Shown here piece after piece: positions 1 to 10,812 of a stretch of 54,212 bases of DNA; the first letter of the stretch is position 1; each line of letters begins with the position of its first letter. A model generated the notes under the pieces. The model made no database searches. It was given only the letters and a program-made list of their open reading frames with translations, and was not told the origin of the DNA. Source of the stretch: Clostridia bacterium (lineage in GTDB: Bacteria; Bacillota; Clostridia; Oscillospirales; CAG-272). Position numbers and translations under genes: made by a program. The stretch spans positions 1-54,212 of the forward strand of contig JAFVSI010000039.1 of assembly GCA_017503865.1 (NCBI GenBank), written 5' to 3'.

Positions 1-242
1 GTAAAAAGCCATCGGTCAAAAGCGGTAGCAAGCAAGTAAAACCGCAAGCAAAAATTACAAACGGTAACAAAGGCTCGAATGTAAGTGCTTCCGACTATAT
101 AAACAAGTTGATATCTTCGGGTGCTAACAAGGACAGGGTAGCTAATGAAATTAGCCTTGCACTTCGAGAAGGGGCAATCACCGAGAAAGAAGCAACACAG
201 CTTCGAAACGAGTTTACGCCAAGAGGAATCCAATGGATTTAA
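1..242 (+). CDS. C-terminal fragment of coiled-coil virion protein (partial copy)
   Basis: The window opens inside this gene; complete codons begin at base 3. It is the last 80 or so residues of the protein encoded whole at 39205-40299, covering the Lys/Ser-rich linker and the C-terminal helical segment that ends GIQWI. The truncation comes from where the sequence was cut, not from a broken gene. See 39205-40299 for the full description. Confidence 0.9.
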   Translation, partial: KKPSVKSGSKQVKPQAKITNGNKGSNVSASDYINKLISSGANKDRVANEISLALREGAITEKEATQLRNEFTPRGIQWI

Positions 243-257
243 AAAGGGGGGATAGCT

Positions 258-3200
258 TTGTCTAATTATTGGAAAAAGAAATTAGAAGAACTAACTGAGG
301 AAGAAAAGAACAAAACCTTAAAAACTTCTCAAGAATCAAGCACCCCCTCTAATTATTGGCAGCAAAAACTTGACGAGCTTGAAGAGTCAGAAAGAAAAAA
401 GAATACCACAACAACGGCAAAGGACGATGACATAGCTCCCGTAACAATTACCGAAGAAGACCGTAATAGGCTTAAATCATTGAAAGGCTTTGACGAAGAA
501 GAAGATGACGAACGCACTTGGTTTCAAAAAGGTGCTTTTGAGGACGGTTATCAGTTTGGAGACGTATTAAGGTCTATCTCTGCTTCTTCGGAAGATTTGG
601 CTAACAACGTTATGGCGGGAATACTCGGTATCGGGGAAAAGGTTGTAGATGCGGGTGCTTATGTTGTCGGTGCTACGGGTAAACTCTTTGGAGCTGATGA
701 ATTTGCCGAGAAAACAAAGGACTTTATAGCAAAGGACTTGTATGACGAAAAAGAGCTTGCCAAAAAGCTCGATTTAGTAGGAAATCCCATTTACGCATTG
801 ACAACGAAAAAGATACTCGGTATAGACGAAGATAAAGACTCGGTTTTTGGTGATAAAACCGACTCGGTAGCACAATCGGGCGGTCAGTTGATAACACAAA
901 TAGGCTTACAAGCCGTTGGTGTTCCTTGGTTTGTTACATCAGGTGTAACGAGTTTCGGTAGCGAGGTTGAGGGTGCTTTCAATGAGGGTGCAACCTACGG
1001 CGAAGCGGGTTTGAGTGGTGCTATAACGGCGGGTGCTGAAATACTGACAGAAAAATTATCAGGCGGTATCAAATTTGGCAATATGGGTACGCTTGACGAT
1101 GGACTCACAAAAGCTCTCGCAAGGGGCATTTCTAACAAATTCGTGCGTTCGGCTGCAAAGCTCGGTATGGACGTTGTGGGCGAGGGTGCTGAGGAATGGC
1201 TTTCTGAGGACATTGGCAGATTTGGTCAATGGCTTACATATCAGGACGATAAGACACTTACTGAAATGCTTTGGTCAGAAGAAGCTATGGAAGCGAAGAT
1301 TGAAGCGTTTATAGGCGGTGGTATGCTTGGTGGCGTTGGTAGTGTTACTCAAGGCATACAAGCCAAAGCAAAGGGCGTAGATGCTACATCAGGCTTAACG
1401 GCAAACGAAGAAGCAGTATTCAAAAAGATATTTGAAGATCGTGTAGCGGAAGCCGAAAAGAACGGCGAAAAGCTGACTCTTGGAGAAAAGACAAAGCTCC
1501 ATAACGAAATCCTTGAGCAGATGGAAAAAGGCTATATCTCTACTGACACCATTGAGGAAGTGCTTGGCGGTGAAACCTATAAAAACTACAAGGACACGGT
1601 AGATAGCGAGGAAGCCATACTCAAGGAATTTGAGGAATTAGGCAATAAGCAAAATCCTACTCTTGCGGAGCAGACGAGATACGTTGAATTAAAGGCGAAG
1701 GTAGAGGAAATCAAGAACAGCACACAGCGTAAGGACCTTAAAACTAAATTGAGCGAGGAAGTTTTCTCTCTCGCTAAAGATAGTAAACTCGCAGAAAGCT
1801 ACTACGAGGGTGCAAGACGAGGACAGGCTTTTGAAGCTGATTTGTCGCAGTACGATGACACACAGAAAGCTACAATACAGAGTGCTATTGATAGCGGAAT
1901 ACTGAATAACTCACGGAAAACACACGAGTTTGTTGATTTTGTAGCCAAAATATCAGCAGACAAGGGTGTTTCTTTTAATTTTGCCGATAATGAGAAAATC
2001 GCAAATACAAGTTTTGCGGTAGAGGGTGCTATCGTCAACGGCTACAAGGTTACAAACGAGGACGGAAGCATAGGTATAACGGTAAATATCGAGTCACCTA
2101 AATATCTTAATTCCGTTGTCGGTCACGAAGTTACGCACGTCCTTGAGGGTACGGAGCTTTACGGAGAATTGCAAAAGACTCTGTTTGAATATGCAAAGTC
2201 CAAAGGCGAGTACGACAGCAGAAGGGCAGCCCTCGGCGAACTGTATGCTGAGAAAGATATTGATACAGAGCTTACGGCAGATTTGGTCGGCGACTACCTC
2301 TTTACCGACAGCGACTTTATCAACAATCTATCCACAAAAAACAGGAACGTATTTCAGAAGATATATGACGAGATCAAGTACCTTTGCAAAGTCGCAACGG
2401 CGGGAAGCAAAGAAGCGAGAGAGCTTGAGAAGGTCAAAAAGGCTTTTGAGAAGGCGTATAAAGAGAGTGGCAAGGCGAGTGCTAAAACAGAGTATTCTCT
2501 TACTCCCGTAGAAGCCGTGCAGCCGAAGTCTAACAAGTGGAACAGAACACTCACAACGGAAGAAGCAAAAGCGAGATTTCCGAAGTTATGGGACGTTACC
2601 GCAGACGAGAGCGAAGCGAGAAACCCGACACAGATTTCAAGTACAGTAAATTCGTACAGGAAAGTCTATAACTTCCTTCAGAACGAGGGATTTGACGGAA
2701 CAATACTTGATGCTTCAAGTGGTCTTGGCTACGGCACAAAGGCGGGAATAGAGGAATACGGCTTTGATGTTGAGGATATAGAGCCTTACCCCGATAAGAG
2801 CTACAATCCGAAATACAAAGATTATTCCGCTTTGGATAAGAAATACGATGTTGTTATCAGTAACGCCGTGCTGAATGTTCTTCCTCAGGACCAGAGAGAT
2901 GCACTTGTAGTGAAAATGGGCGAAATGCTCAACGATGGCGGTAGAATTTTTATCAATGTACGTGGTAAAGATGTAGACACGTTGGCAAGCAATAGCAACA
3001 ATACAAATATCTCTCCTATGGAGTGGTTTGTTGATAGCACAGGAAGTTATCAGAAGGGCTTTACAAAGCCTGAGCTTGTTGCCTATTTGCAAGATGCTCT
3101 TGGAGAGGGCTTTACAGTTAAGCCTACAAATATGTTTGGTGCTGTTTCCGCTATTGTCACGAAAGATAGCGGAGTAAAATATTCTCTTTCCGACAGTAAC

Positions 3201-6200
3201 GGTAAGAAGTTGACGAAAGAGCAAGGAGAGTATTTCAAGGACAGTAAGGTACGTGACGAGAACGGCAATCTCAAGGTTATGTATCACGGCTCACAAGATG
3301 CGGGATTTCATATATTCGACTCTTCTATGTCCGATGACGATACGAGCTTCTTCTTTGTTGACAGAAACGATGTAGCGGCAACGTATAGCGGAACAAGCGA
3401 AACCTACGCCGCACCGACTTTCCACACGGCAGAGGATTTTAACAAATTTTTTGCCGAAAACGGAATGAACGAGTACAGCGTTAAGGAAGAAATGCACGGA
3501 GAGTATAAGTGGTTTGTCCTGTATGAAAACGGTAGCGAGATCGCTTCAAGCGAAACCGCAAAAATGCTCTATGATGAATTTCGTGATTGGACGGGTCTTG
3601 GAGAAGGCGAAGCTAATTACAAGGTGTATCTCAACCTTACAAATCCTCTTGTGGTAGATGCAGAGGGGCGTAATTGGAATAGAATTTCGGGTGAATTTTC
3701 TCAAGAGGTTTACGATAGATACCAAACCTTGACGGCAGAAGAAAAAACAGCATTGACTCAGCTTGCCGCTTGGGAAGATGCAAGTATATTCCGTGATGAA
3801 ATAGAAACGGCAGTAGAAAGCGTAGAGCGAGGGGCAAATTATGTAGATGATTACATAAGAAACCTTGCAAGTGCGGCGAACAAATTAGGCGATGCAGATA
3901 TGTACCGCCTTTTTGATATTGCTACTGATAACTTTTCCGAAGAGTCCTTGCGTGAGAACGCTGTTAAGTATCTCAAGACGAGAGACTTTGCACAGAGGGC
4001 AAAAGAACAGGGCTATGACGGTGTTATATTCAAAAACATCGTTGACAATGGCGGTTTTGCTGACGGAACAGAGGGAGCTTCTACTGTTGCTATTGCCTTT
4101 GAGTCTAATCAGATAAAGTCCGTTGCAAACGAAAAGCCTACGGGTGATGCTGATATACGTTATTCACTCTCCGAGGATAATGACTCTTATTCACGTATTT
4201 ACGATATGCAAGTTGAAGTCAACAATCTCCGAAAATCCATTAGTGAGTTTGAAGCGAGCGATGATTTTAAGTCGCATATGAGCGAATTAAGCGAAGCGAT
4301 AAGCAACAACGATATTGATAATGGAATTAAAGCGTATAAAGAATGGAGAGAGAAATCAGGCTACGATGCACTTATAAACAAAAGAGACTCGTTACAAGCC
4401 GAGCTTGACAAACTCCGAAAAGAATATGACGATAACTTAACCAATCGAGAGCTTGAAAAAGAACAAGCCGCTATTGCTAAATCGGGCTTGAGTGAAGCAG
4501 ATTATTTCCGTAAACAAGCAGTAAAAGAATTTGGCTATACGCCATATTTCTACGATGCGGGATATATTACACCGAACGGAAAAATGCTTAACTTTAGCGG
4601 CGAAAAAGGCTACCATTACGGCGGCAGAGGTCAAGATCATAGAGCTATCGGAGTTATCTACGCTGATACCAACGGAAGCGATGCTCTAAATCGTTTTGTT
4701 AAAGACGGCAATATTCGTATAATGGCAGAGTCGCCCGGCATTGATATATCTTCTGTTGCAGAGCCGACAAAAGAACAGTACGCAACAATAAGAAAATTTA
4801 TCAATGAGTATTCCGATAAAGGATTTTTCAACGTTGACCTTACCGATGAAAACGGAAGAGTAATAGGCACTTTACAATATGAAAATCGCATAAATTCTAC
4901 ACGAATTATTAACGATATAAAGCACTATTACGAAACGGGAGAAATACGGGAACAGTCTAATGTTGATAGATTTCGTTATTCTTTGAGCTTGGATAGCGAG
5001 GGCAGAGAGTTAAGCCAAGCGGTCAAAAATCGCTTTGGCAATTCAAAGGTGGTCGATGAAAACGGGAGCCTTAAAGTCGTTTATCACGGCACGGCAACGG
5101 GAGAGTTTACGGTCTTTGACAAATCAAAAGGTAGTGTAGAGGGTGACTTCGGAAGCGGCTTTTACTTCACCGACAACGAAGCTGATGTGTCCGAGCATTA
5201 CGAGGGCGGCGGTCCCGACTTTGAAAATAAGGTAGCAAGACGAGCTGAACAGATTGAAATGGACGAAGAAATTGACTATGACGAAGCCGAGCAAAGGGCA
5301 AGAGAGGAACTTTACAAGGGCGGTCATAAGTTTGAAGTCTATCTCAATATCGAAAATCCCGCAGTTGTCGGAGAAACAATGCTATTTGATAGTGAGTCCT
5401 ATTATGAGCAATACAACAGAGACGATTATGATAGTGATGAAGACTACGAGGGCGATGTAGAACAGCTCCTTATAGACGATGTTGACAATATCCTTTGGGA
5501 AATAGACAACAAATTAGATGTTTACAGTACAGAGGGTATTGCAAACGTTTTGTACGAAGCCTTTTATAATGGCGGTATTGGCATAGAAGAACTCAAGAAG
5601 CAAATTAACGATCTCTACCTTGAGAATAACAACGGCGAGCTTGTGGGAAACGAGGTCACAAGGCAGATTATTGAGAGCTTAGGCTATGACGGCATTATTG
5701 ACCCTACCGTATCGGGCAAGTGGAATATGGAAATGGAAGAAGGTACGACACATTATATTGTGTTCAAGCCTAATCAGATAAAAGCTGTCACCAATCAAAA
5801 CCCGACAGATAATCCTGACATTAACCTTTCTCTCTCCAAAGATGGCGAAACACCCAAGAGATACGGCAATTATGCAGTATCAGGTAAAGACATAGCTCTT
5901 GAGAAAGCACCCGTGCAAGAGGATATTGCTCCCGTAGAAGAAGTCGCTCCTGTTGGCGAAAATGTTGCTGAAAAGCCACAGCCCAATTTGCCGATAGACT
6001 ATACTGACTATTCTCCCGTAGTGGACGAAAAGGCAGAGCTTGAAGCAGAGATTGAACGTATAGGGGCTGAAATGGAAGCTCTAAAAAACGAATTAGACAA
6101 ATTAGCAGTCCAAGCCAATCAGCAAACTGTCACGTGGGACGAGTTTAATGCCAAAGTTGATGAAATTGGTCCGAGATGGGACGAGCTAAATAAACAGCGT

Positions 6201-9200
6201 GACAGTCTGATAGACGAGGTAATCGAGTTTGAAAAAGCTGAAGCCGCTTTGCAGAGGGAGAGGACAGACAGCCTTACCTATGCAGAAGCACCGCCTGAAA
6301 TGGAAGCTCCGTACTATGCACAGAGGGAAGCTGTTACGCTTGATAACAATGCTTTGACGGAGATAACAAAAGAAGTCGCCGATATTCTCTATCTTGATGC
6401 AGAAGAGAGTCAAGAAATGGCAGAGACTATACAGAGGTTTGCACAAAACGAAAACCTAACTGAAAGCGAACTGTTTGAGGAAATCAAAAATAATTTCCTA
6501 TACCACGAGGAAATAGACAATTCTGACGAAAAAGACTTGTTGTCGAGAGCAAAGAAATTTATGAAAGGAACAAAGCTCTATGTTCCCCCGCATCTAAAAG
6601 GCGACTTTAACGGAAGAAGAAGAGACGGCTATAATGCTTTTCGTCGAGAACATTTTGGGCATTTCCATCTCACGACAAACGAAGCGAGCAACGCTATGGG
6701 AGTTGACCAATTCTACGGTGACCTCAATGAGATGTTCCCTATGTTTTTCCCTGATGATGCTATAAACCCCGCAGACCAATTAAAAATAATGGGCGATGTT
6801 GCGAATATGGTTATAGAGCCTGAATACCGTTCAGGTCCATATAACGATGAAACAATACAAGAGGTTTGCGACACAATCAGCAACGGTTTAGCACGTTATT
6901 CGGAAGGTGAACGACAGAGATATTCCGAAGAAGCGAGAAAGAGCTTCTATGAACAGGCAGACGATTACGCTCCCGTTGCGGAAGATACAGCACCCGTTGT
7001 AGAAAATGTGGCTACTCCTGATGCTGCTCCTGACAAGACATACGAAGCTATCAGACCGAAAAAGAGCAAAGAGCCTAAAATGATAAGAGTCAAACCTGAC
7101 AGCGAAACAAAAGAAAAGCTACAAAGCCTTTACAATAACGGCAAGAACGGCAATAACGGCTCTAAACCCACCGCAGAAAAGGTAGCACAGATTTATGACA
7201 ATGAGCCTGATGCTCCGAAGGAAAAAGGTAGCGGTTGGTCTTGGTTTATGAGAAATTTTGTTGACAAGCATCACATATTTGAAAAGTTGGCTCTCAAGAC
7301 AAAAAATCGTGAGCTTATGGCAAAAGCAGATCAGATGCACAGAGCCGAGTCAAGTGCACAATGGCTGATAGGTCACGGTAAGGGTAAAGTAAAAGCCTTG
7401 AACGATATTCGCAAAGAAGTAGAAAGCTCAGGACTTACAAAGCAATTCTACGAGTATATGTATCACGCTCTCAACGTTGACAGAATGACTTTGGAAGAAC
7501 GCTACGAGGGAGCGAAAAACAAGGCGGTATATGGCGACTCTGTTACGGCAGATATATCAAGAAGAACCGTTGCAAAACTTGAAGCGAAATATCCTCAATT
7601 CAAGAAGTGGGCGAAGAGTGTGTACGACTATAACACACTTCTCCGCAACGAGCTTGTTAAAAACGGCGTTATCTCGCAAGAAACGGCTGACTTGTGGGCT
7701 GAAATGTACCCGCATTATGTTCCTATTCGCAGAGTGGGCGATAGTGGTATCAATATCAACGTTCCGCTTGATACAGGAAGAACGGGCATAAATGCCCCCG
7801 TCAAGAGAGCAACGGGCGGTAATAGTGATATTCTTCCTCTGTTTGACACAATGGCTATGAGGACAGAGCAGACCTTCAAGGCTGTTGCTAAAAATCGTTT
7901 TGGCGTGGAGCTGAAAAACACTCTCGGTACAACAATAGACAAGCAGAGTGCAGACCTTGACGAAGTAATTGAGGGCATAGAAAAGCACGAAGAATTACTC
8001 AAGAAGGGCGAGAACGGTCAAAATCCCACGTTCACAGTATTTGAGAACGGAGAGAAAGTAACCTTTGAGATTTCCGAGGATATGTACGAAGCTCTGAAAC
8101 CCGCTGAGGGAATAGTCACAAAGAACAGCAAGACTCTTAACAAGCTCAATAATTTCCGCAGAGGGCTTATTACAGAGTACAATCCCGTGTTTATGGCGAC
8201 AAATGCCGTGAAAGATGCTCAGGATATTCTTATAAACTCTCAACACGCCGCAAAAACCTATATGTCTATTCCTAAAGCAATTAAGGAATTAGCGACAAAA
8301 GGCAAGTGGTACACCGAATATATGGAAAACGGTGGAGAGCAAAACACTTACTTTGACGGACAGAAAAACACTTTCACAAAAGAAGATACGGGCTTTAAAA
8401 AGCTGATTGGTATGCCTTTGAGAGCTATAAAAGCCGCTAATAACTTTGTTGAACGTGCACCGAGACTCGCTGAATATATAGCAAGCCGTGAGTCAGGGGC
8501 GAGTGTTGATGTCGCTATGCTCGATGCGGCGAGAGTAACAACAAACTTTGCAGCGGGCGGTGATGTTACAAAGTGGGCTAACCGAAACGGAGCAACGTTC
8601 CTGAACGCTTCCGTACAAGGTGCGGCACAGCAAGTACGTAATATCCGTGAAGCAAAGGCAAACGGGCTTAAAGGTTGGGTACAGCTTGCGACAAAGGCGG
8701 CGATTGCGGGAATACCCGCTATGATATTGAACGGACTTCTTTGGGACGATGACGAGGAATACGAAGAACTCTCCGACTATGTAAAGGATAACTATTACAT
8801 TGTCGCAAAGTACGGTGACGGTCAATTTGTAAGAATACCTAAAGGTAGAGCCGTAGCGGTTATTCAAGATGCTTTTGAGCAGATGGGAAATGCTATAACG
8901 GGAAATGACGAGGTTGACCTTGCAAACTTCTGTGAGCTTGTTATTTCAAACCTTGCACCCAACAATCCGTTAGACAACAATATCATTTCTCCGCTAATTC
9001 AAGCAGCGGGTAATAAAACTTGGTACGGCGAGGACCTTGTACCTTCAAGATTACAAGACCTTCCCGCAAGTGAGCAGTTTGACGAGAGTACGGACTCAAT
9101 CAGTAAGTGGCTTGGCGAAACATTTAATATCAGCCCTATCAAGCTGAATTATCTTTTAGATCAATACAGCGGCGGCGTGGGTGATGTATTCTTGCCTATG

Positions 9201-10070
9201 CTGACTCCCGAAGCGGAGAGTGGCGATAATTCGCTTGTTGGAAACCTTGTCGCTCCGTTCAAGGATAAATTCACTACCGACAGCGTAATGAATAATCAGA
9301 ATGTCGCAGACTTCTACGATACAAAGGATAAGCTGACAGTCAATGCAAAGGCAAGCACAGCAACGGACGAAGATGTACTTATGAGTAAGTATATCAATTC
9401 CGTAAGCTCCGAGCTTGGCGAGTTGTACGGCTTGAAGCGAGAGGTACAAAACAGCGACCTTCCCGATGATAGAAAGTACGAGAAGGTACGTGATATTCAG
9501 GACGAAATCAACGCTCTTGCGAGAGAAAGCCTTAGCACCTATGAAAATGTCTATATTGACGGCGACTATGCCGAGATTGGCGACAGACAGTACCGTTTGA
9601 ACGATGAAGGCGAGTGGACGAAAATCAGCGACAAGCAGTACGAAAAACAGGAAGATGTAACAGACGAGCTTGGTATAAGTGCTTCTGACTATTGGAGCAA
9701 CAAGAGCGAGTATGACTTTGCATACCAAAATCCCGAAAAGTATGCTGTTGCAAAGTCCGTTGGCGGTTACGACTTCTATAAATCGTATATGAGCGACTTG
9801 TATGATATTAAAGCAGACAAGGACAAAAGCGGAAAATCTATCAGAGGAAGCCGTAAAGAAAAAGTCGCTGAGTATGTCAATAGCCTTGATATAGACTACG
9901 GTGAGAGATTGATACTCTTCAAGGGCGAATACAAGGCAGACGATACCTACAATATGGAGATTATAGACTATCTGAATAACAGAGAGGATATATCCTATGA
10001 CGAAATGGTATCTATCTTGAAAGAGTTAGGCTTTGAGGTTGACTCTGAGGGTAATATCACTTGGGACTAA
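258..10070 (+). CDS. Giant polyvalent virion protein: zincin, methyltransferase and two ADP-ribosyltransferase-like domains
   Basis: 3270 residues, TTG start 15 bases after the upstream gene, behind an AGGGGGGA ribosome site. Seen in order: two N-terminal SNYWxxKLxEL motifs (residues 2 and 31); Gly/Ala-rich hydrophobic stretches (about 95-360); HEVTH at 623-627 with a downstream Glu (E671) in an ELTAD context, a gluzincin-like peptidase; a SAM-methyltransferase-like domain (about 785-965, motif I around D818, DASSGLGYGT); an ART-like domain (about 995-1300, MYHGS with H1010, GYDGVIF near its end); a coiled coil (about 1315-1405); an unnamed globular domain (1410-1570); a second ART-like domain (about 1580-1860, YHGTATG with H1610, GSGFYFTD); Pro-rich and coiled-coil linkers; and a long helical C-terminal part (about 2325-3000) with NPVFMATNAVKD at 2642, resembling the LPD38 domain of large polyvalent proteins. 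Known for this class: packaged and delivered with the DNA. Inferred here: ejection protein that modifies host targets early. It takes up about a quarter of the genome. Confidence 0.85.
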   Translation: MSNYWKKKLEELTEEEKNKTLKTSQESSTPSNYWQQKLDELEESERKKNTTTTAKDDDIAPVTITEEDRNRLKSLKGFDEEEDDERTWFQKGAFEDGYQFGDVLRSISASSEDLANNVMAGILGIGEKVVDAGAYVVGATGKLFGADEFAEKTKDFIAKDLYDEKELAKKLDLVGNPIYALTTKKILGIDEDKDSVFGDKTDSVAQSGGQLITQIGLQAVGVPWFVTSGVTSFGSEVEGAFNEGATYGEAGLSGAITAGAEILTEKLSGGIKFGNMGTLDDGLTKALARGISNKFVRSAAKLGMDVVGEGAEEWLSEDIGRFGQWLTYQDDKTLTEMLWSEEAMEAKIEAFIGGGMLGGVGSVTQGIQAKAKGVDATSGLTANEEAVFKKIFEDRVAEAEKNGEKLTLGEKTKLHNEILEQMEKGYISTDTIEEVLGGETYKNYKDTVDSEEAILKEFEELGNKQNPTLAEQTRYVELKAKVEEIKNSTQRKDLKTKLSEEVFSLAKDSKLAESYYEGARRGQAFEADLSQYDDTQKATIQSAIDSGILNNSRKTHEFVDFVAKISADKGVSFNFADNEKIANTSFAVEGAIVNGYKVTNEDGSIGITVNIESPKYLNSVVGHEVTHVLEGTELYGELQKTLFEYAKSKGEYDSRRAALGELYAEKDIDTELTADLVGDYLFTDSDFINNLSTKNRNVFQKIYDEIKYLCKVATAGSKEARELEKVKKAFEKAYKESGKASAKTEYSLTPVEAVQPKSNKWNRTLTTEEAKARFPKLWDVTADESEARNPTQISSTVNSYRKVYNFLQNEGFDGTILDASSGLGYGTKAGIEEYGFDVEDIEPYPDKSYNPKYKDYSALDKKYDVVISNAVLNVLPQDQRDALVVKMGEMLNDGGRIFINVRGKDVDTLASNSNNTNISPMEWFVDSTGSYQKGFTKPELVAYLQDALGEGFTVKPTNMFGAVSAIVTKDSGVKYSLSDSNGKKLTKEQGEYFKDSKVRDENGNLKVMYHGSQDAGFHIFDSSMSDDDTSFFFVDRNDVAATYSGTSETYAAPTFHTAEDFNKFFAENGMNEYSVKEEMHGEYKWFVLYENGSEIASSETAKMLYDEFRDWTGLGEGEANYKVYLNLTNPLVVDAEGRNWNRISGEFSQEVYDRYQTLTAEEKTALTQLAAWEDASIFRDEIETAVESVERGANYVDDYIRNLASAANKLGDADMYRLFDIATDNFSEESLRENAVKYLKTRDFAQRAKEQGYDGVIFKNIVDNGGFADGTEGASTVAIAFESNQIKSVANEKPTGDADIRYSLSEDNDSYSRIYDMQVEVNNLRKSISEFEASDDFKSHMSELSEAISNNDIDNGIKAYKEWREKSGYDALINKRDSLQAELDKLRKEYDDNLTNRELEKEQAAIAKSGLSEADYFRKQAVKEFGYTPYFYDAGYITPNGKMLNFSGEKGYHYGGRGQDHRAIGVIYADTNGSDALNRFVKDGNIRIMAESPGIDISSVAEPTKEQYATIRKFINEYSDKGFFNVDLTDENGRVIGTLQYENRINSTRIINDIKHYYETGEIREQSNVDRFRYSLSLDSEGRELSQAVKNRFGNSKVVDENGSLKVVYHGTATGEFTVFDKSKGSVEGDFGSGFYFTDNEADVSEHYEGGGPDFENKVARRAEQIEMDEEIDYDEAEQRAREELYKGGHKFEVYLNIENPAVVGETMLFDSESYYEQYNRDDYDSDEDYEGDVEQLLIDDVDNILWEIDNKLDVYSTEGIANVLYEAFYNGGIGIEELKKQINDLYLENNNGELVGNEVTRQIIESLGYDGIIDPTVSGKWNMEMEEGTTHYIVFKPNQIKAVTNQNPTDNPDINLSLSKDGETPKRYGNYAVSGKDIALEKAPVQEDIAPVEEVAPVGENVAEKPQPNLPIDYTDYSPVVDEKAELEAEIERIGAEMEALKNELDKLAVQANQQTVTWDEFNAKVDEIGPRWDELNKQRDSLIDEVIEFEKAEAALQRERTDSLTYAEAPPEMEAPYYAQREAVTLDNNALTEITKEVADILYLDAEESQEMAETIQRFAQNENLTESELFEEIKNNFLYHEEIDNSDEKDLLSRAKKFMKGTKLYVPPHLKGDFNGRRRDGYNAFRREHFGHFHLTTNEASNAMGVDQFYGDLNEMFPMFFPDDAINPADQLKIMGDVANMVIEPEYRSGPYNDETIQEVCDTISNGLARYSEGERQRYSEEARKSFYEQADDYAPVAEDTAPVVENVATPDAAPDKTYEAIRPKKSKEPKMIRVKPDSETKEKLQSLYNNGKNGNNGSKPTAEKVAQIYDNEPDAPKEKGSGWSWFMRNFVDKHHIFEKLALKTKNRELMAKADQMHRAESSAQWLIGHGKGKVKALNDIRKEVESSGLTKQFYEYMYHALNVDRMTLEERYEGAKNKAVYGDSVTADISRRTVAKLEAKYPQFKKWAKSVYDYNTLLRNELVKNGVISQETADLWAEMYPHYVPIRRVGDSGININVPLDTGRTGINAPVKRATGGNSDILPLFDTMAMRTEQTFKAVAKNRFGVELKNTLGTTIDKQSADLDEVIEGIEKHEELLKKGENGQNPTFTVFENGEKVTFEISEDMYEALKPAEGIVTKNSKTLNKLNNFRRGLITEYNPVFMATNAVKDAQDILINSQHAAKTYMSIPKAIKELATKGKWYTEYMENGGEQNTYFDGQKNTFTKEDTGFKKLIGMPLRAIKAANNFVERAPRLAEYIASRESGASVDVAMLDAARVTTNFAAGGDVTKWANRNGATFLNASVQGAAQQVRNIREAKANGLKGWVQLATKAAIAGIPAMILNGLLWDDDEEYEELSDYVKDNYYIVAKYGDGQFVRIPKGRAVAVIQDAFEQMGNAITGNDEVDLANFCELVISNLAPNNPLDNNIISPLIQAAGNKTWYGEDLVPSRLQDLPASEQFDESTDSISKWLGETFNISPIKLNYLLDQYSGGVGDVFLPMLTPEAESGDNSLVGNLVAPFKDKFTTDSVMNNQNVADFYDTKDKLTVNAKASTATDEDVLMSKYINSVSSELGELYGLKREVQNSDLPDDRKYEKVRDIQDEINALARESLSTYENVYIDGDYAEIGDRQYRLNDEGEWTKISDKQYEKQEDVTDELGISASDYWSNKSEYDFAYQNPEKYAVAKSVGGYDFYKSYMSDLYDIKADKDKSGKSIRGSRKEKVAEYVNSLDIDYGERLILFKGEYKADDTYNMEIIDYLNNREDISYDEMVSILKELGFEVDSEGNITWD

Positions 10071-10080
10071 CGCACAAAAA

Positions 10081-10107
10081 AGGGGGCTATTTTATAGCTC
10101 CCTTTTC
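10081..10107 (+). terminator. Intrinsic terminator after the giant gene
   Basis: Ten-base arms AGGGGGCTAT (10081-10090) and ATAGCTCCCT (10094-10103) pair with one G-U, with a TTT loop and a following T run. It lies 11 bases after the giant gene's stop and before the lysis module, so read-through would set lysis gene levels. Confidence 0.75.
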
Positions 10108-10127
10108 TATTGAGGGAGAGAGCAAAT

Positions 10128-10514
10128 ATGAGTAAGAAACAAGACAGACCGTATGTACGAAAAGCCTCTGAGCTTGAGCAAAAATACAATTTTAGCGGTA
10201 ACTTTGGCGAAATAAAAAAGCTCATAGCAACAGCACAAAGAGCCGCCGCCGATGCTTTATCCGCAGTTGCGGGTGTAGATGCCAAGCTCGAAGAAATATC
10301 AGAATTGGCAAGCAAGCTCAATGTCCTTGAAGCACAGAGTACATATACGGCTATGATGACAGACACACTTTTGAAAGGGCAAGGAATGAAAGAGAAAATA
10401 GCAAGTTGGTACAAAGAGTCGTTGTGGACGGCTGAAATGGTAGATGCAGCGGTAACGAAGGGCATTATTACCGAAGCGGAAGCAACCGAAATAAAAGGAC
10501 AGGCGGTGACGTGA
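10128..10514 (+). CDS. Phage protein with C-terminal XkdX-like motif
   Basis: 128 residues. I choose the ATG at 10128, eight bases after GGGAGAG, over an in-frame TTG at 10110 that lies on the terminator flank. The N-terminal two thirds is helical and Ala-rich (KLIATAQRAAADALSAVAG), probably a coiled coil or oligomerisation segment. The C-terminus reads WYKESLWTAEMVDAAVTKG followed by IITEAEATEI, which resembles the short XkdX family found next to tail and lysis genes in Firmicutes phages. It opens the lysis cassette, one base before the next gene. Role unknown: a small virion or lysis-associated protein is likely. Confidence 0.7.
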   Translation: MSKKQDRPYVRKASELEQKYNFSGNFGEIKKLIATAQRAAADALSAVAGVDAKLEEISELASKLNVLEAQSTYTAMMTDTLLKGQGMKEKIASWYKESLWTAEMVDAAVTKGIITEAEATEIKGQAVT

Positions 10515-10515
10515 T

Positions 10516-10797
10516 ATGAACTTAACCGTTATTTCTACGCTGATTGTTGAAATCGGCGTTCTTTTGGGTGTGATTATTCCCGTTATAGTTTTTATCCTAA
10601 AGCTGATAAACGGTATGAAATGTCAGTTAAGGAGCGAAATGTTGCGGACGTATTATCACAACAAAGAATCAAAGAAAATTCGTCAGTATGAGTATGAGAA
10701 TTTTATATATCTCTACGAGTCATACAAGGCGTTAAAAGGCAATTCCTTCATAGACAAAATCTATAAGGAAGTGCAAACGTGGGAAATACTCACTTGA
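10516..10797 (+). CDS. Small membrane protein, holin-like
   Basis: 93 residues. One strongly hydrophobic N-terminal segment (residues about 7-30, with GVLLGVIIPVIVFILKL) is followed by a basic, Tyr-rich cytoplasmic tail containing LRTYYHNKESKKIRQYEYEN and GNSFIDKIYKEVQTWEI. This one-helix-plus-tail layout, and a GNSFI..I..E..W-like C-terminal signature, recur in Firmicutes phage proteins annotated as holin-like. It starts one base after the preceding stop, within the lysis module, and a separate clear holin follows at 11629. It may be a second holin or an antiholin; the exact role is inference. Confidence 0.65.
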   Translation: MNLTVISTLIVEIGVLLGVIIPVIVFILKLINGMKCQLRSEMLRTYYHNKESKKIRQYEYENFIYLYESYKALKGNSFIDKIYKEVQTWEILT

Positions 10798-10812
10798 GAG
10801 GGGGGAGATCAG

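Noticed and set aside
2715-3287. 190-residue leftward ORF opposite the giant gene
   Set aside because: It lies opposite the methyltransferase-coding part, has Cys/Leu-rich composition typical of antisense reading, and no ribosome site.
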